A stretch of DNA of 64,000 bases from Lachnospiraceae bacterium. Its GTDB lineage: Bacteria; Bacillota; Clostridia; Lachnospirales; Lachnospiraceae. The notes beneath the pieces are model-generated. The model was given only the letters and a program-made list of their open reading frames with translations, was not told the DNA's origin and made no database searches. Made by a program: the position numbers and the translations under genes. Below, piece after piece: positions 50,921-59,151 of this stretch (positions are counted from its first letter, which is position 1; each line of letters begins with the position of its first letter). The stretch is from assembly GCA_900771995.1 (NCBI GenBank), contig CAAGQC010000109.1:13410-77409 (forward strand), written 5' to 3'.

Positions 50921-51953
50921 TTTTCTCCTTCCAGTCCTTCAGATCTTTCAGGAATTCCTCTTCTGTCCGGTACTGCCAGCCGTTTTTGCCCTCTTCCACA
51001 ACAGCCCGCAGACATTCATCCTTTCTACACAATAGCGGCAATCCTGCTGCCAGCGCTTCCGCATAGGTAAGCCCCTGGGTCTCACTGGTGGAGGCACTGA
51101 CGAACAGGTCTCCCGCCGGGTAATAGGACGCCACTTCCTCCGGCGCCACCATCCCGGTAAAAATAACACTGTCCGTCACGCCCAGTTCTGCTGCCTTTTT
51201 CCGTAAAGTCTCCAGATAAGGGCCGCCGCCCACGATCACCAGCATTGTGCCGCTCTCCTGTACCTTCTGCTGGTATTCCAGCAATTCTTCCACATTTTTC
51301 TCTTTTGCCAGCCGCCCCACATATAAAAGCACGGTGGTCTCCTTAGAGATTCCATATTTTCTGCGGATCTGCTCTCTGGCATTTGTCCGGGACTGTGCCG
51401 CATATTTTTCCAGATCAATGCCCGACGGGATCACCGACACCGGACACTGGATCTTGTAGCCCTTTAACAGCGTCTCGATTTTCGTGCTGGGAGCGATCAT
51501 GCTGTCCACTTTCTCGGAAATCCGTCTTGTCAGGAACTGTACCATATCTCTGCCCCATTTTTTGTAAGGAGAAAAATAGTGAGTATAATCTTCGTATACG
51601 GTATGGTAGGTATGCACCAGAGGGATCTTACATTCCTCCGCGATCTTTTTTGCCATAAAAAAGGTAGAAAATTCGCATTGGGAATGCACAATGTCCGGCT
51701 GCCACTCTATGATCCTGCGATACAGTTCGCGTCCCGGGGACACCCGAAGTCTTGCTCCCGGATAAATATATCCGGCATTCACGGAACCCATATAGATCAC
51801 ACCCTCTTCTTCGTAGGAATGAGCTGTACGGGACAGGGTCAGGATCTTCACTTCATGTCCTCTTTGCTGTAATTCCTCCCGCAGATTGCATACCGAAGTA
51901 ACAACTCCGTTGATGGCCGGCTTGTACCAGTCCGTTGTGATCAATACTTTCAT
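50748..51953 (-). CDS. GT4-family glycosyltransferase, glycolipid synthase-like
   Basis: A 401-residue GT-B enzyme. MKVLITTDWYKPAINGVVTS matches diacylglycerol glucosyltransferases of Firmicutes, followed by 'HTYHTVYEDYTHYFSPYKKW', 'VLLYVGRLAKEKNVEELLEY' and 'SASTSETQGLTYAEALAAGL' (E-x7-E type). It probably adds glucose to a membrane lipid as first step of glycolipid or lipoteichoic acid anchor synthesis; this is family-based. Its C-terminal 57 codons overlap the start of the VTT gene in another frame. Confidence 0.9.
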   Translation of the reverse strand: MKVLITTDWYKPAINGVVTSVCNLREELQQRGHEVKILTLSRTAHSYEEEGVIYMGSVNAGYIYPGARLRVSPGRELYRRIIEWQPDIVHSQCEFSTFFMAKKIAEECKIPLVHTYHTVYEDYTHYFSPYKKWGRDMVQFLTRRISEKVDSMIAPSTKIETLLKGYKIQCPVSVIPSGIDLEKYAAQSRTNAREQIRRKYGISKETTVLLYVGRLAKEKNVEELLEYQQKVQESGTMLVIVGGGPYLETLRKKAAELGVTDSVIFTGMVAPEEVASYYPAGDLFVSASTSETQGLTYAEALAAGLPLLCRKDECLRAVVEEGKNGWQYRTEEEFLKDLKDWKEKNGDEHRRMCGYAKQSAEIFSKKRFAGSVEQLYERQIEEKQAEREKHLAKGSQYCILG

Positions 51954-52080
51954 CTTTTTTCTCCCTTCCGTTTATTTTCTCTGAATTGATCTCAGCATAA
52001 CAGACACAGGTAAATTCCATCCGAATAAAATCAAAAGTTTTCCTAAAGTTTCTGTGAGTTTTTTCCAAAATGTACACTAA

Positions 52081-52120
52081 AAAACAGCATTCTCCGGAAA
52101 TTTCCGGAAAACGCCGTTTT
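52081..52120. terminator. Bidirectional terminator after the nucleoside transporter operon
   Basis: A 19-bp stem with three G-U pairs, closing around AAATTT; arms begin AAAACAGCATTCTCCGG and end CCGGAAAACGCCGTTTT. T-runs occur on both strands. It lies 22 bases after the last permease stop codon. Confidence 0.85.
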
Positions 52121-52142
52121 TAATCGTCTTTTTATAAAAATA

Positions 52143-53144
52143 TTATCGTTCTTCTCTGAAGTATGCCAGTCCCAGACTTGCAGGGGGCTGATTCTCTCTC
52201 TTGCTCCGCATGCTGGTGATGACCAGTACCAGTAAGGTCACAACATAAGGGATCATCTTATACAGTTCCTGATACTCCATATGCTCAATACCGGTGGGCA
52301 GATACAAATACAGGATGTAAAGTCCGCCGAACAGGAAGGAAGCAAATACACTGATATTCGGTCTCCAGATGGTGAAAATGACCAGTGCGATGGCAAGCCA
52401 GCCTCTGTCACCGAACGCATCGTTAGACCAGACACCACAGGCATAGTCCATTACATAATACAGACCACCCAGACCTGCGATCATACATCCCACGCAGGTA
52501 GCGATGTATTTGTACCGGGATACATTGATACCGGCCGCATCTGCGGTATTGGGGCCCTCACCGACCGCTCTTAAATGCAGACCGGTTCTGGTATGGCTCA
52601 GGACATAAGATGCCGCAAACGCAATGATCACTGCCAGATAAGCCAGGAATCCATAGGATAAAAACAGCTTGCCAAACCATCCAAGCTTCGCCGCAAAGGG
52701 AAGCGACTTACTAAAATAACTGCTGGTGGCGGACAGTGCGATGGAAGGCACATCACTGTTTACCAGCTTGATCAGGGAGCCGCCGAAGAAGTTACCGAAG
52801 CCGACACCAAAGGTGGTCATGGCCAGACCGGTCACGTTCTGGTTCGCCCGCAGGGTAACCGTCAGAAAGCAATACAGCAGTCCCATCAGCAGGGAACCCA
52901 GCAAGCAGCAGAACAGTGGGATCGCAATAGCCAGAAAACCATTCATATTCGCTGCGCCGCCGGCCGATCTCTCATAAAAGAAGGAGCCGATGACACCGCA
53001 GATACCTCCCACGTACATAACGCCGGGGATTCCCAGATTCAGGTTACCGGATTTCTCCGTGATGATCTCACCGGTGCTTCCGTATAACAGAGGAATTCCC
53101 TGTACGATTGCTCTCGGAATAAATGCAAGTAAAAATGTCCACAT
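52143..53144 (-). CDS. BMP-type nucleoside ABC transporter permease (NupQ-like)
   Basis: A 333-residue permease: 'AIVQGIPLLYGSTGEIITEK', SGNLNLGIPGVMYVGG, 'TVTLRANQNVTGLAMTTFGV' and 'HTRTGLHLRAVGEGPNTADA' with AGINVSRYKY are typical of the YufQ/NupQ subunit of purine-nucleoside importers. It is the last gene of the operon, two bases after the other permease. Confidence 0.93.
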   Translation of the reverse strand: MWTFLLAFIPRAIVQGIPLLYGSTGEIITEKSGNLNLGIPGVMYVGGICGVIGSFFYERSAGGAANMNGFLAIAIPLFCCLLGSLLMGLLYCFLTVTLRANQNVTGLAMTTFGVGFGNFFGGSLIKLVNSDVPSIALSATSSYFSKSLPFAAKLGWFGKLFLSYGFLAYLAVIIAFAASYVLSHTRTGLHLRAVGEGPNTADAAGINVSRYKYIATCVGCMIAGLGGLYYVMDYACGVWSNDAFGDRGWLAIALVIFTIWRPNISVFASFLFGGLYILYLYLPTGIEHMEYQELYKMIPYVVTLLVLVITSMRSKRENQPPASLGLAYFREER

Positions 53145-53146
53145 GA

Positions 53147-54250
53147 TTACTGTTCCTCCTTTTCTGCCTTTTTACGAAACTGCAGGCGATAGGTAATGAA
53201 GAACTCACAGCCGATGATAAAGAACAGGATAATACCCGTCAGAATATCGGAGTAGGAATGATTCAGTCCGAAATTGGTCGAGATCTCACTGGCACCACGA
53301 TCCATGAAAATGATCAGGAAGCTGGAAAATACCATAGTCAGCGGATTGAACTTGGACATCCAGGACACCAGTACCGCGGTAAAGCCCTGTCCCCCCGCAA
53401 TAGTGGTGGTGATAGTATGATTGATACCACCTACCAGAAGCAGACCTACCAGTCCGCACAGCGCACCGGACAGAAGCATGGTACGGATAATTACTTTTTC
53501 CACCTTGATGCCCACATATTTTGCGGTATTTTCACTCTCACCCACAACAGAGATCTCGTATCCCTGCTTGCTGTAGTTAAGATATACATACATAAATATC
53601 GTGATCACAACTGCCACCACGATACTTAACAGATACTTCGAACCGAAGATCTGAGGCAGCCAGCCCACGTTGGTGTTCTGGTTGATGATACCGATCTTAC
53701 CGGATCCCTTGGGAACCTCCCATACGATAGTATAGAATGCTACCAGCTGGGTCGCTATGTAGTTCATCATCAGTGTGGACAGCGTCTCATTGGTATTCCA
53801 TTTCGCCTTGAAAAATGCGGGAATGAAGCCCCAGAAGGCTCCTGCCGCCAGGCTGGCCACGATCATGCACAGGATCACGACTGCGCCCGGAAGCTTGTCT
53901 CCCAGACAGATCATGCAGGCTGCAGCGGCCAGACCACCGATCAGTACCTGTCCCTCACCGCCGATATTCCAGAATTTCATCTTGAATGCCGGAGTCAGTG
54001 CCAGTGCGATCAGCAACAGGATCGCGATATTCTGAAAAGTGACCCATGTCTTACGGACAGAGCCGAAAGCACCCAGAACAATCGACTGATATACCTGTAT
54101 AGGATTGATTCCCGTGGTGATCGTCGTAATAATACCGCACAGAACTAACGCCAGCAGGATCGCCACAAAGCGGATACCCAGAGATTTGTACCAGGGAAGC
54201 GCATCTCTTTTTACGATATGAAACAAAGGCTCTTTATTCTTCTCCTTCAT
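53147..54250 (-). CDS. BMP-type nucleoside ABC transporter permease (NupP-like)
   Basis: A 367-residue permease: N-terminal helix, 'FWNIGGEGQVLIGGLAAAAC' and 'KWNTNETLSTLMMNYIATQL' are hallmark motifs of the YufP/NupP subunit; 'GYEISVVGESENTAKYVGIK' is the coupling region. Its start overlaps the end of the ATPase gene by 17 bases and has a GGAGG site within it. It forms the channel with the NupQ-like protein. Confidence 0.93.
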   Translation of the reverse strand: MKEKNKEPLFHIVKRDALPWYKSLGIRFVAILLALVLCGIITTITTGINPIQVYQSIVLGAFGSVRKTWVTFQNIAILLLIALALTPAFKMKFWNIGGEGQVLIGGLAAAACMICLGDKLPGAVVILCMIVASLAAGAFWGFIPAFFKAKWNTNETLSTLMMNYIATQLVAFYTIVWEVPKGSGKIGIINQNTNVGWLPQIFGSKYLLSIVVAVVITIFMYVYLNYSKQGYEISVVGESENTAKYVGIKVEKVIIRTMLLSGALCGLVGLLLVGGINHTITTTIAGGQGFTAVLVSWMSKFNPLTMVFSSFLIIFMDRGASEISTNFGLNHSYSDILTGIILFFIIGCEFFITYRLQFRKKAEKEEQ

Positions 54251-55778
54251 GTTCTTTGCCTCCTACTCTGGTCATCAGCATACCGACCTCATTCTTATCT
54301 GTCTTTCTCGCATCGAGGATACCACTGATTTCTCCGCCGCACAGTACCATGATTCGGTCGGACAGTTCCATCAGCACATCCAGATCCTCGCCGACAAAAA
54401 TCACGGCAACGCCCTTTTTCTTCTGCTCGTTGATCAGATCATATATGGTATAAGAAGAATTGATATCCAGTCCCCGGACCGCATAGGCTGTCAACAATAC
54501 GGTAGGTGCGGATGCGATCTCTCTTCCTACGAGGACCTTCTGTACATTACCGCCGGACAGTCTGCGCACCGGTGTGGTAATGCCGGGAGTCACGACTTCC
54601 AGATTCTCCACCACATCTTCCGCCAGCTGCCTGGAGGGCTTCCGGTTGGTAAACGGCGTATGTCCCTTACGGAAGGAACGTAACATCATATTGTCTGTCA
54701 GGTCCATATTGCCCACCAGACCCATACCGAGACGATCCTCCGGCACGAAGGAAAGGGATACTCCCATCTCCGCGATCTTCAGCGGATCCTTGCCGATCAG
54801 CATTTCCCTGCTGCCATCGTCCTCTACATAATGAATTGTACCGTTTTCCACCACCTGTAATCCGGCAATAGCTTCCAGAAGCTCTTTCTGGCCGCAGCCG
54901 GAGATACCGGCAATTCCCAGGATCTCACCACTGTTGGCGGTAAAAGACACATCCTTTAACTTGACAATGCCATCTTCGTTGCGGACGGTCAGTCCCTGTA
55001 CTTCAATACGGGGTTTGGGATTCACAGGTTCCGGTCTCTCGATATTCAGTGTCACAGCATGGCCTACCATCATATTGGTCATTTCGGTCACAGTGGTATC
55101 CTTCGTCAGCATACTGCCGATATACTGACCGTTTCTGAGTACAGCCACCCGGTCGGACAGAGATTCCACTTCATGCATTTTATGGGTAATGATAACGATG
55201 GCTTTGCCGTCATCCCTCATTTTCCGAAGAACGTTAAACAGCTTCTCCGTCTCCTGCGGTGTCAGTACGGCAGTAGGCTCGTCAAGGATCAGGATATCCG
55301 CGCCGCGGTACAGTACCTTTACGATCTCTACAGTCTGCTTCTGGGATACGGACATATCGTAGATCTTCTGCTTTGGATCCACTTCAAAACCGTATTTATT
55401 ACAGATCTCTTCTATTTTCCGGGAAGCTTCCTTCATGTTCAGTCTGCCTTCCAGACCCAGAATGATATTCTCGGTAGCAGACAGTACATCGATCAGCTTA
55501 AAATGCTGATGCACCATACCGATTCCCAGACATAATGCATCCTTGGGGGATTTGATGACTTCTTCCTTACCGTTAATAAAGATCTGTCCTTCATCCGGAA
55601 AATAAATACCGGAGAGCATATTCATCAGTGTCGTTTTACCGCTGCCGTTCTCTCCAAGCAGTGATAAAATCTCACCCTTGTAGATATCCAGATTCACCTT
55701 ATCATTGGCAATCACGGATCCAAAAGTCTTGGTAATGTTTTTCATCGAAACCGCAGCTACTTTTGTCTCTTTTTCCAT
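54234..55778 (-). CDS. BMP-type nucleoside ABC transporter ATPase (NupO-like, two domains)
   Basis: A 514-residue protein with two fused ATPase domains. The first (about 10-240) is complete: GENGSGKTT, MSVSQKQTVEIVKVL, LILDEPTAVLTPQE. The second (about 265-505) has GISGCGQKE for Walker A and LSGGNVQKVLVGREIA for the signature, but Walker B reads VLLTAYAVRGLDINS, lacking the acidic pair, as is common in this family. The start at 55778 has AAAGGTG. It drives import of nucleosides with the two permeases and the BMP lipoprotein. Confidence 0.94.
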   Translation of the reverse strand: MEKETKVAAVSMKNITKTFGSVIANDKVNLDIYKGEILSLLGENGSGKTTLMNMLSGIYFPDEGQIFINGKEEVIKSPKDALCLGIGMVHQHFKLIDVLSATENIILGLEGRLNMKEASRKIEEICNKYGFEVDPKQKIYDMSVSQKQTVEIVKVLYRGADILILDEPTAVLTPQETEKLFNVLRKMRDDGKAIVIITHKMHEVESLSDRVAVLRNGQYIGSMLTKDTTVTEMTNMMVGHAVTLNIERPEPVNPKPRIEVQGLTVRNEDGIVKLKDVSFTANSGEILGIAGISGCGQKELLEAIAGLQVVENGTIHYVEDDGSREMLIGKDPLKIAEMGVSLSFVPEDRLGMGLVGNMDLTDNMMLRSFRKGHTPFTNRKPSRQLAEDVVENLEVVTPGITTPVRRLSGGNVQKVLVGREIASAPTVLLTAYAVRGLDINSSYTIYDLINEQKKKGVAVIFVGEDLDVLMELSDRIMVLCGGEISGILDARKTDKNEVGMLMTRVGGKEHEGEE

Positions 55779-55807
55779 CCTAGTCACCTTTCCAATTTAT
55801 CCACGAC

Positions 55808-55830
55808 CTGCAGACTTTGTGCCTGCGGCT
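55808..55830. repeat. Partial copy of the intercistronic hairpin repeat
   Basis: TTTGTGCCTGCGGC matches one strand of the second hairpin of the elements at 3351 and 8784, including the GCA loop of copy A. The rest is not recognisable. It again lies between two genes of an ABC operon. Confidence 0.35.
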
Positions 55831-55919
55831 CCTTTTCTATCCTGTCGATTCCGGGAATCAACAGGGTAGAAAAAGGGCGGCGCGGCGATAAACGCGGCGC
55901 CGTCCAGGCTTTTTACCAA

Positions 55920-57197
55920 TTAGTACTGCTCGTCCAGCAGGTTGATTCCATCAATTCTTACATTGAAGTAAGGAGCGGAACGGAATGCAACATCGGACTC
56001 ATGGAAGTATCCATCACTTACTACCTCATGGTCAGGAGTATAGTCAGGATCGGTATCGATATCAGCTTCATAGCTGTCCAGGGTCTTGCCGCCTACCGTA
56101 AAGGTGGTGATATCATATACATGAGTCTTGCCTGCGATCAGATCAGCCTTTGCAGCTTCTACTGCTTCTGCAGTACCATCTGCTACAGCAGTACCAAGAT
56201 CGCTCAGTTCTACAGAGCCGGTCTCCAGAGTACCGCACCAGTCGGTATCGATAGGAGTTCCGTCTGCTACACATTTGATCGCATACTCAAAATAAGGCTC
56301 CCAGTTAACTCTGGAAGATACCAGGAAAGTATTGGGGCAGGCTGCCTCCGTGCTTCCGTTGTAAGATACGTTGGGAACACCTGCAGTCTCACATGCGGTA
56401 GGAGCACCCATGGAGTCTGCATGCTGGCTGATCAGTACACAGCCGTTCTCAATCAGCTTGTTTGCTGCTTCTTTCTCAGCAGTTTCATCATACCAGGAAC
56501 CGGTAAAGGTTACATCCATGGTAACGCTGGGGCATACGGAACGGGCGCCCAGGAAGAAAGAAGTATATCCGGACATAACCTCTGCATAGGTGTAAGCACC
56601 TACATAGCCCATCTTTGCCTGATCCTCGGTGATGTCACCGTTAGCAATCATCTCATTCAGCTTCATACCTGCAACGATACCTGCAAGGTAACGGCCATCA
56701 TAGATGGATGCAAATGCATTATGGAAGTTGTCCAGACCCTCTGTATGAGCCTTGGTACCGGTTGCATGGCTGAACTGAACATCAGGATATTCTTTAGCAG
56801 CCTCGATGATGTAATCCTCATGTCCAAAGCTGTCTGCAAAAATGAAATTACAGCCAGCATCAGCAAGCTCACAGGCTGCTTCATAAGCTTCCTGTCCCTC
56901 GGGGATGTTGGTCTTGGTCATGTACTCAATGCCAAGCTTCTCGCAAGCTGCCTTTGCTGCGTTCAGGAAGTTCAGATCATAAGTGGAGTTCTCATCATGC
57001 AGGAAAATAAAACCTGCCTTTACACCGCTGACAGCTTCGCCAGCTGCTGCTTCCGTAGTAGAAGCTGCTGCCTCAGTAGTAGCTGCAACAGTTGCCGCAT
57101 CTGTGCCGGTGGCAGCTGCGTTATTGGATCCGCATCCTGCCAGAGCAGTAACTGCGAGAGCCATAGCTGCAAGTAAACTTACGACTTTCTTTTTCAT
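55920..57197 (-). CDS. BMP family nucleoside-binding lipoprotein
   Basis: A 425-residue solute-binding protein of the basic membrane protein family. Signal peptide with lipobox LAGC (Cys near 22), an Ala/Thr-rich linker (ATGTDAATVAATTEAAASTT), then 'VKAGFIFLHDENSTYDLNFL', 'YDGRYLAGIVAGMKLNEMIA', 'MGYVGAYTYAEVMSGYTSFF' and 'TFTGSWYDETAEKEAANKLI'. It captures nucleosides outside the membrane for the NupOPQ-like transporter. The ATG at 57197 has an AGAGGAG site; the same frame stays open to 57311, starting in the leader hairpin. Confidence 0.93.
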   Translation of the reverse strand: MKKKVVSLLAAMALAVTALAGCGSNNAAATGTDAATVAATTEAAASTTEAAAGEAVSGVKAGFIFLHDENSTYDLNFLNAAKAACEKLGIEYMTKTNIPEGQEAYEAACELADAGCNFIFADSFGHEDYIIEAAKEYPDVQFSHATGTKAHTEGLDNFHNAFASIYDGRYLAGIVAGMKLNEMIANGDITEDQAKMGYVGAYTYAEVMSGYTSFFLGARSVCPSVTMDVTFTGSWYDETAEKEAANKLIENGCVLISQHADSMGAPTACETAGVPNVSYNGSTEAACPNTFLVSSRVNWEPYFEYAIKCVADGTPIDTDWCGTLETGSVELSDLGTAVADGTAEAVEAAKADLIAGKTHVYDITTFTVGGKTLDSYEADIDTDPDYTPDHEVVSDGYFHESDVAFRSAPYFNVRIDGINLLDEQY

Positions 57198-57287
57198 AAT
57201 TCTCCTCTTTCTGCGCTGCTGCCTCATCACAGATCCATGGTGGCAGCGCGGACACGAATCTGCGGATAAACTGCTGAGTCTTAACAT

Positions 57288-57322
57288 AAAAAGGGCAGTA
57301 TGATCTTTCATACAACCCCTTT
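57288..57322 (-). terminator. Terminator-like hairpin in the leader of the nucleoside operon
   Basis: AAAGGG and CCCTTT enclose a second perfect stem GTATGA/TCATAC. On the minus strand it is followed by TTTTTATG. It lies about 17-50 nt after the predicted start point and before the BMP gene, so it is placed like an attenuator. No room exists for a purine riboswitch aptamer ahead of it. Confidence 0.55.
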
Positions 57323-57345
57323 ATTGTATCCTCTCAACATTAGTC

Positions 57346-57375
57346 AGTATAAGCATTCGTCTGACTTCTTGTCAA
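57346..57375 (-). promoter_or_regulatory. Promoter of the nucleoside transporter operon
   Basis: On the minus strand TTGACA (57370-57375), 18-bp spacer and TATACT (57346-57351), directly after the xpt stop codon. Confidence 0.65.
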
Positions 57376-57406
57376 GAGAAGTATTAAATTTTTATTAACT
57401 CATTTT

Positions 57407-57985
57407 TTAAGCGCGAAAGGTGATGTCTCCGGTCTTGTCATCCATGCTTTCCACAATGGCCAGAGACTCTACCCGGATGCCTTTGGAACGGATCAGATCG
57501 CCGCCCTTCTGGAAACCTTTTTCTACTGCAATGCCGACACCTTCTACGGTAGCTCCTGCCTTATTGACGATGTCGATCAGACCTTCCAGTGCGCATCCGT
57601 TGGCCAGGAAATCATCAATAATGAGAATGTGGTCTTCGGGATGCAGGAACTTTCTGGAGACAATCACGTCATATACTCTCTTGTGTGTAAAGGATTCGAT
57701 CTTGGTAGAATAGACCTCACCGTCAATATTTACCGACTGGGATTTCTTGGCGAATACCACCGGCACATGAAAATGCTGGGCTGCCACGCAGGCAATGCCG
57801 ATACCGGAAGCCTCCACCGTCAGGATTTTTGTAATGTTACGGTCTGCAAACAGACGCGCCCACTCTTTTCCCATTTCATTGAATAAATCAATATCCATCT
57901 GATGATTCAGAAAAGAATCCACCTTTAATACATTTCCGGCTTTTACCGTTCCGTCCTTGCGGATACGCTCTTCGAGTAGTTTCAT
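57407..57985 (-). CDS. xpt: Xanthine phosphoribosyltransferase
   Basis: A 192-residue type I phosphoribosyltransferase that converts xanthine and PRPP to XMP. N-terminal 'LLEERIRKDGTVKAGNVLKV' with DSFLNHQMD, 'TKILTVEASGIGIACVAAQH' and the PRPP loop 'ILIIDDFLANGCALEGLIDI' are diagnostic. An AAAGGAGA site precedes the ATG. The downstream nucleoside importer has its own promoter; both serve purine salvage. I looked for a purine riboswitch upstream and found none. Confidence 0.95.
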   Translation of the reverse strand: MKLLEERIRKDGTVKAGNVLKVDSFLNHQMDIDLFNEMGKEWARLFADRNITKILTVEASGIGIACVAAQHFHVPVVFAKKSQSVNIDGEVYSTKIESFTHKRVYDVIVSRKFLHPEDHILIIDDFLANGCALEGLIDIVNKAGATVEGVGIAVEKGFQKGGDLIRSKGIRVESLAIVESMDDKTGDITFRA

Positions 57986-58021
57986 TGTGTGTCTCCTTTG
58001 TTAGCTTTTTCTTAATTATAA

Positions 58022-58177
58022 TCAGGGGAGTGCTTCTTTTTCAATAGAAGAATTTACTTCTCCCCAAGTATTTTCTGTATAGTATCCATAATCAAATCCT
58101 GGCCGGCTTCTCCTTATATATAATGTCACCGATGCTCCAAATCCCATATTAATTGCTTTTTTACGATATATTTTCAT
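58022..58177 (-). CDS. Possible small protein (51 codons) upstream of xpt
   Basis: The frame from the ATG at 58177 (GGGGAAG site) reads MKIYRKKAINMGFGASVTLY and later GFDYGYYTENTWGEVNSSIE, ending 36 bases before xpt. It is more AT-rich than its neighbours. It could be a small protein, or the tail of a lost larger gene, since the frame is open upstream to 58432 across the divergent gene. No family is recognised. Confidence 0.35.
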   Translation of the reverse strand: MKIYRKKAINMGFGASVTLYIRRSRPGFDYGYYTENTWGEVNSSIEKEALP

Positions 58178-58214
58178 TGTATGCTTCCCCACGGGAAAAG
58201 GCAACCGCTTTCTC

Positions 58215-58243
58215 TTGCTATTTTCATGGCATTTTGATATGTT
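58215..58243 (+). promoter_or_regulatory. Possible promoter of the ATP-grasp/Mur ligase pair
   Basis: TTGCTA (58215-58220), 17-bp spacer, TATGTT (58238-58243), ending 33 bases before the ATG of the ATP-grasp gene. Confidence 0.4.
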
Positions 58244-58276
58244 AACCATGGGAAAATTGTTTTGTGAGGTAGTTTT

Positions 58277-59143
58277 ATGGCTCTTAAGGGATATCTGATT
58301 GAAAAATATAATGTGATGAGCAATGCCTATACCTGCAACCGGCTGGCAACGGAAGCTGCTGCCAGCGATGTGAATCTTCAGATTGTAGGGATCCATGACA
58401 CCATGGTCACACCGGACGGTATCTTCAATCATGGCGTAAGGCTGGAACCGGTAGATTTTGTAATAAACCGCTACAAATGGGGCCGGGCAAAAGATGCCAT
58501 AAACGCACTTGCCCCCCGAAGCTATAATCCCTTATCTGCCTATAATGTCTATATTAATAAATTTGAACAGGTACAAAGGCTCCATTCCGAAGCTTTTCTG
58601 ATGCCGAAATATCTTCTGGGAACCTCGCTGCTGCCTTTTGCTTCCCTTGTGGAACAGCTGGGACTTCCTTTTGTGGGAAAAGGACTGGAAAGTTCCATGG
58701 GAGAGGAGATCGTCTGCATCCGGAATCCGGAGGATTACGAAAAGCTGTCCATTACCTATCCGGCAGCAAAGGAATGGCTCTTTGAGGAATTTATCTCGGA
58801 GAGTTATGGCAGGGATCTGCGTTTCTACAGCATCCGCGGGGAAGCTGTGGCCTGCATGCAGCGCAGATCCCAGGGAGATTTCCGCGCCAATGTGGCTCTG
58901 GGAGCCTCCGTGGGACCTTCCCCGATCACCCCTGCCATCCGCACCATTGCCGCAGACATTTACGAACAGACCGGACTGGATTTTCTGGGGATCGATCTGC
59001 TCTTTGGCCGGGAGAAGCCTTATTTCTGCGAGATCAATGTCATGCCGGGGCTGGAAGGCATCGAAAAGGCTTCCGGTGTGAATGTTGCAGAAAAAATTAT
59101 CGAAACGATAAAATCAGACTTTACAGGTCACGGAAAGGCATAA
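58277..59143 (+). CDS. RimK-like ATP-grasp ligase
   Basis: A 288-residue ATP-grasp enzyme (MALKGYLIEKYNVMSNAYTC). The fold is seen from the N-terminal domain with FVINRYKWGRA, the central 'GLPFVGKGLESSMGEEIVCI' (ATP lysine and Gly loop), 'LFEEFISESYGRDLRFYSIR', and the metal-binding end 'FLGIDLLFGREKPYFCEINV' (Asp, Glu, Asn). RimK and relatives ligate amino acids, often glutamate, to carboxyl groups. The GAGGT site precedes the ATG. The Mur ligase-like gene follows eight bases later, so the two probably act in sequence on one product. Substrate unknown. Confidence 0.9.
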   Translation: MALKGYLIEKYNVMSNAYTCNRLATEAAASDVNLQIVGIHDTMVTPDGIFNHGVRLEPVDFVINRYKWGRAKDAINALAPRSYNPLSAYNVYINKFEQVQRLHSEAFLMPKYLLGTSLLPFASLVEQLGLPFVGKGLESSMGEEIVCIRNPEDYEKLSITYPAAKEWLFEEFISESYGRDLRFYSIRGEAVACMQRRSQGDFRANVALGASVGPSPITPAIRTIAADIYEQTGLDFLGIDLLFGREKPYFCEINVMPGLEGIEKASGVNVAEKIIETIKSDFTGHGKA

Positions 59144-59151
59144 ATTTTTTC

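Noticed and set aside
54480..54530. Damaged Walker B in the second half of the nucleoside transporter ATPase as a sign of decay
   Set aside because: Loss of the acidic pair in the second domain is usual in this two-domain ATPase family, so it is not evidence of a broken gene.
57198..57311. A 38-residue N-terminal extension of the BMP lipoprotein
   Set aside because: It would bury the lipoprotein signal peptide and starts inside a leader hairpin; the ATG at 57197 has its own AGAGGAG site.
57986..58276. Purine riboswitch upstream of xpt
   Set aside because: Expected because many Firmicute xpt genes have one, but the conserved core (TATA...ATATGG...TTTCTAC type) and its three-stem layout are absent.
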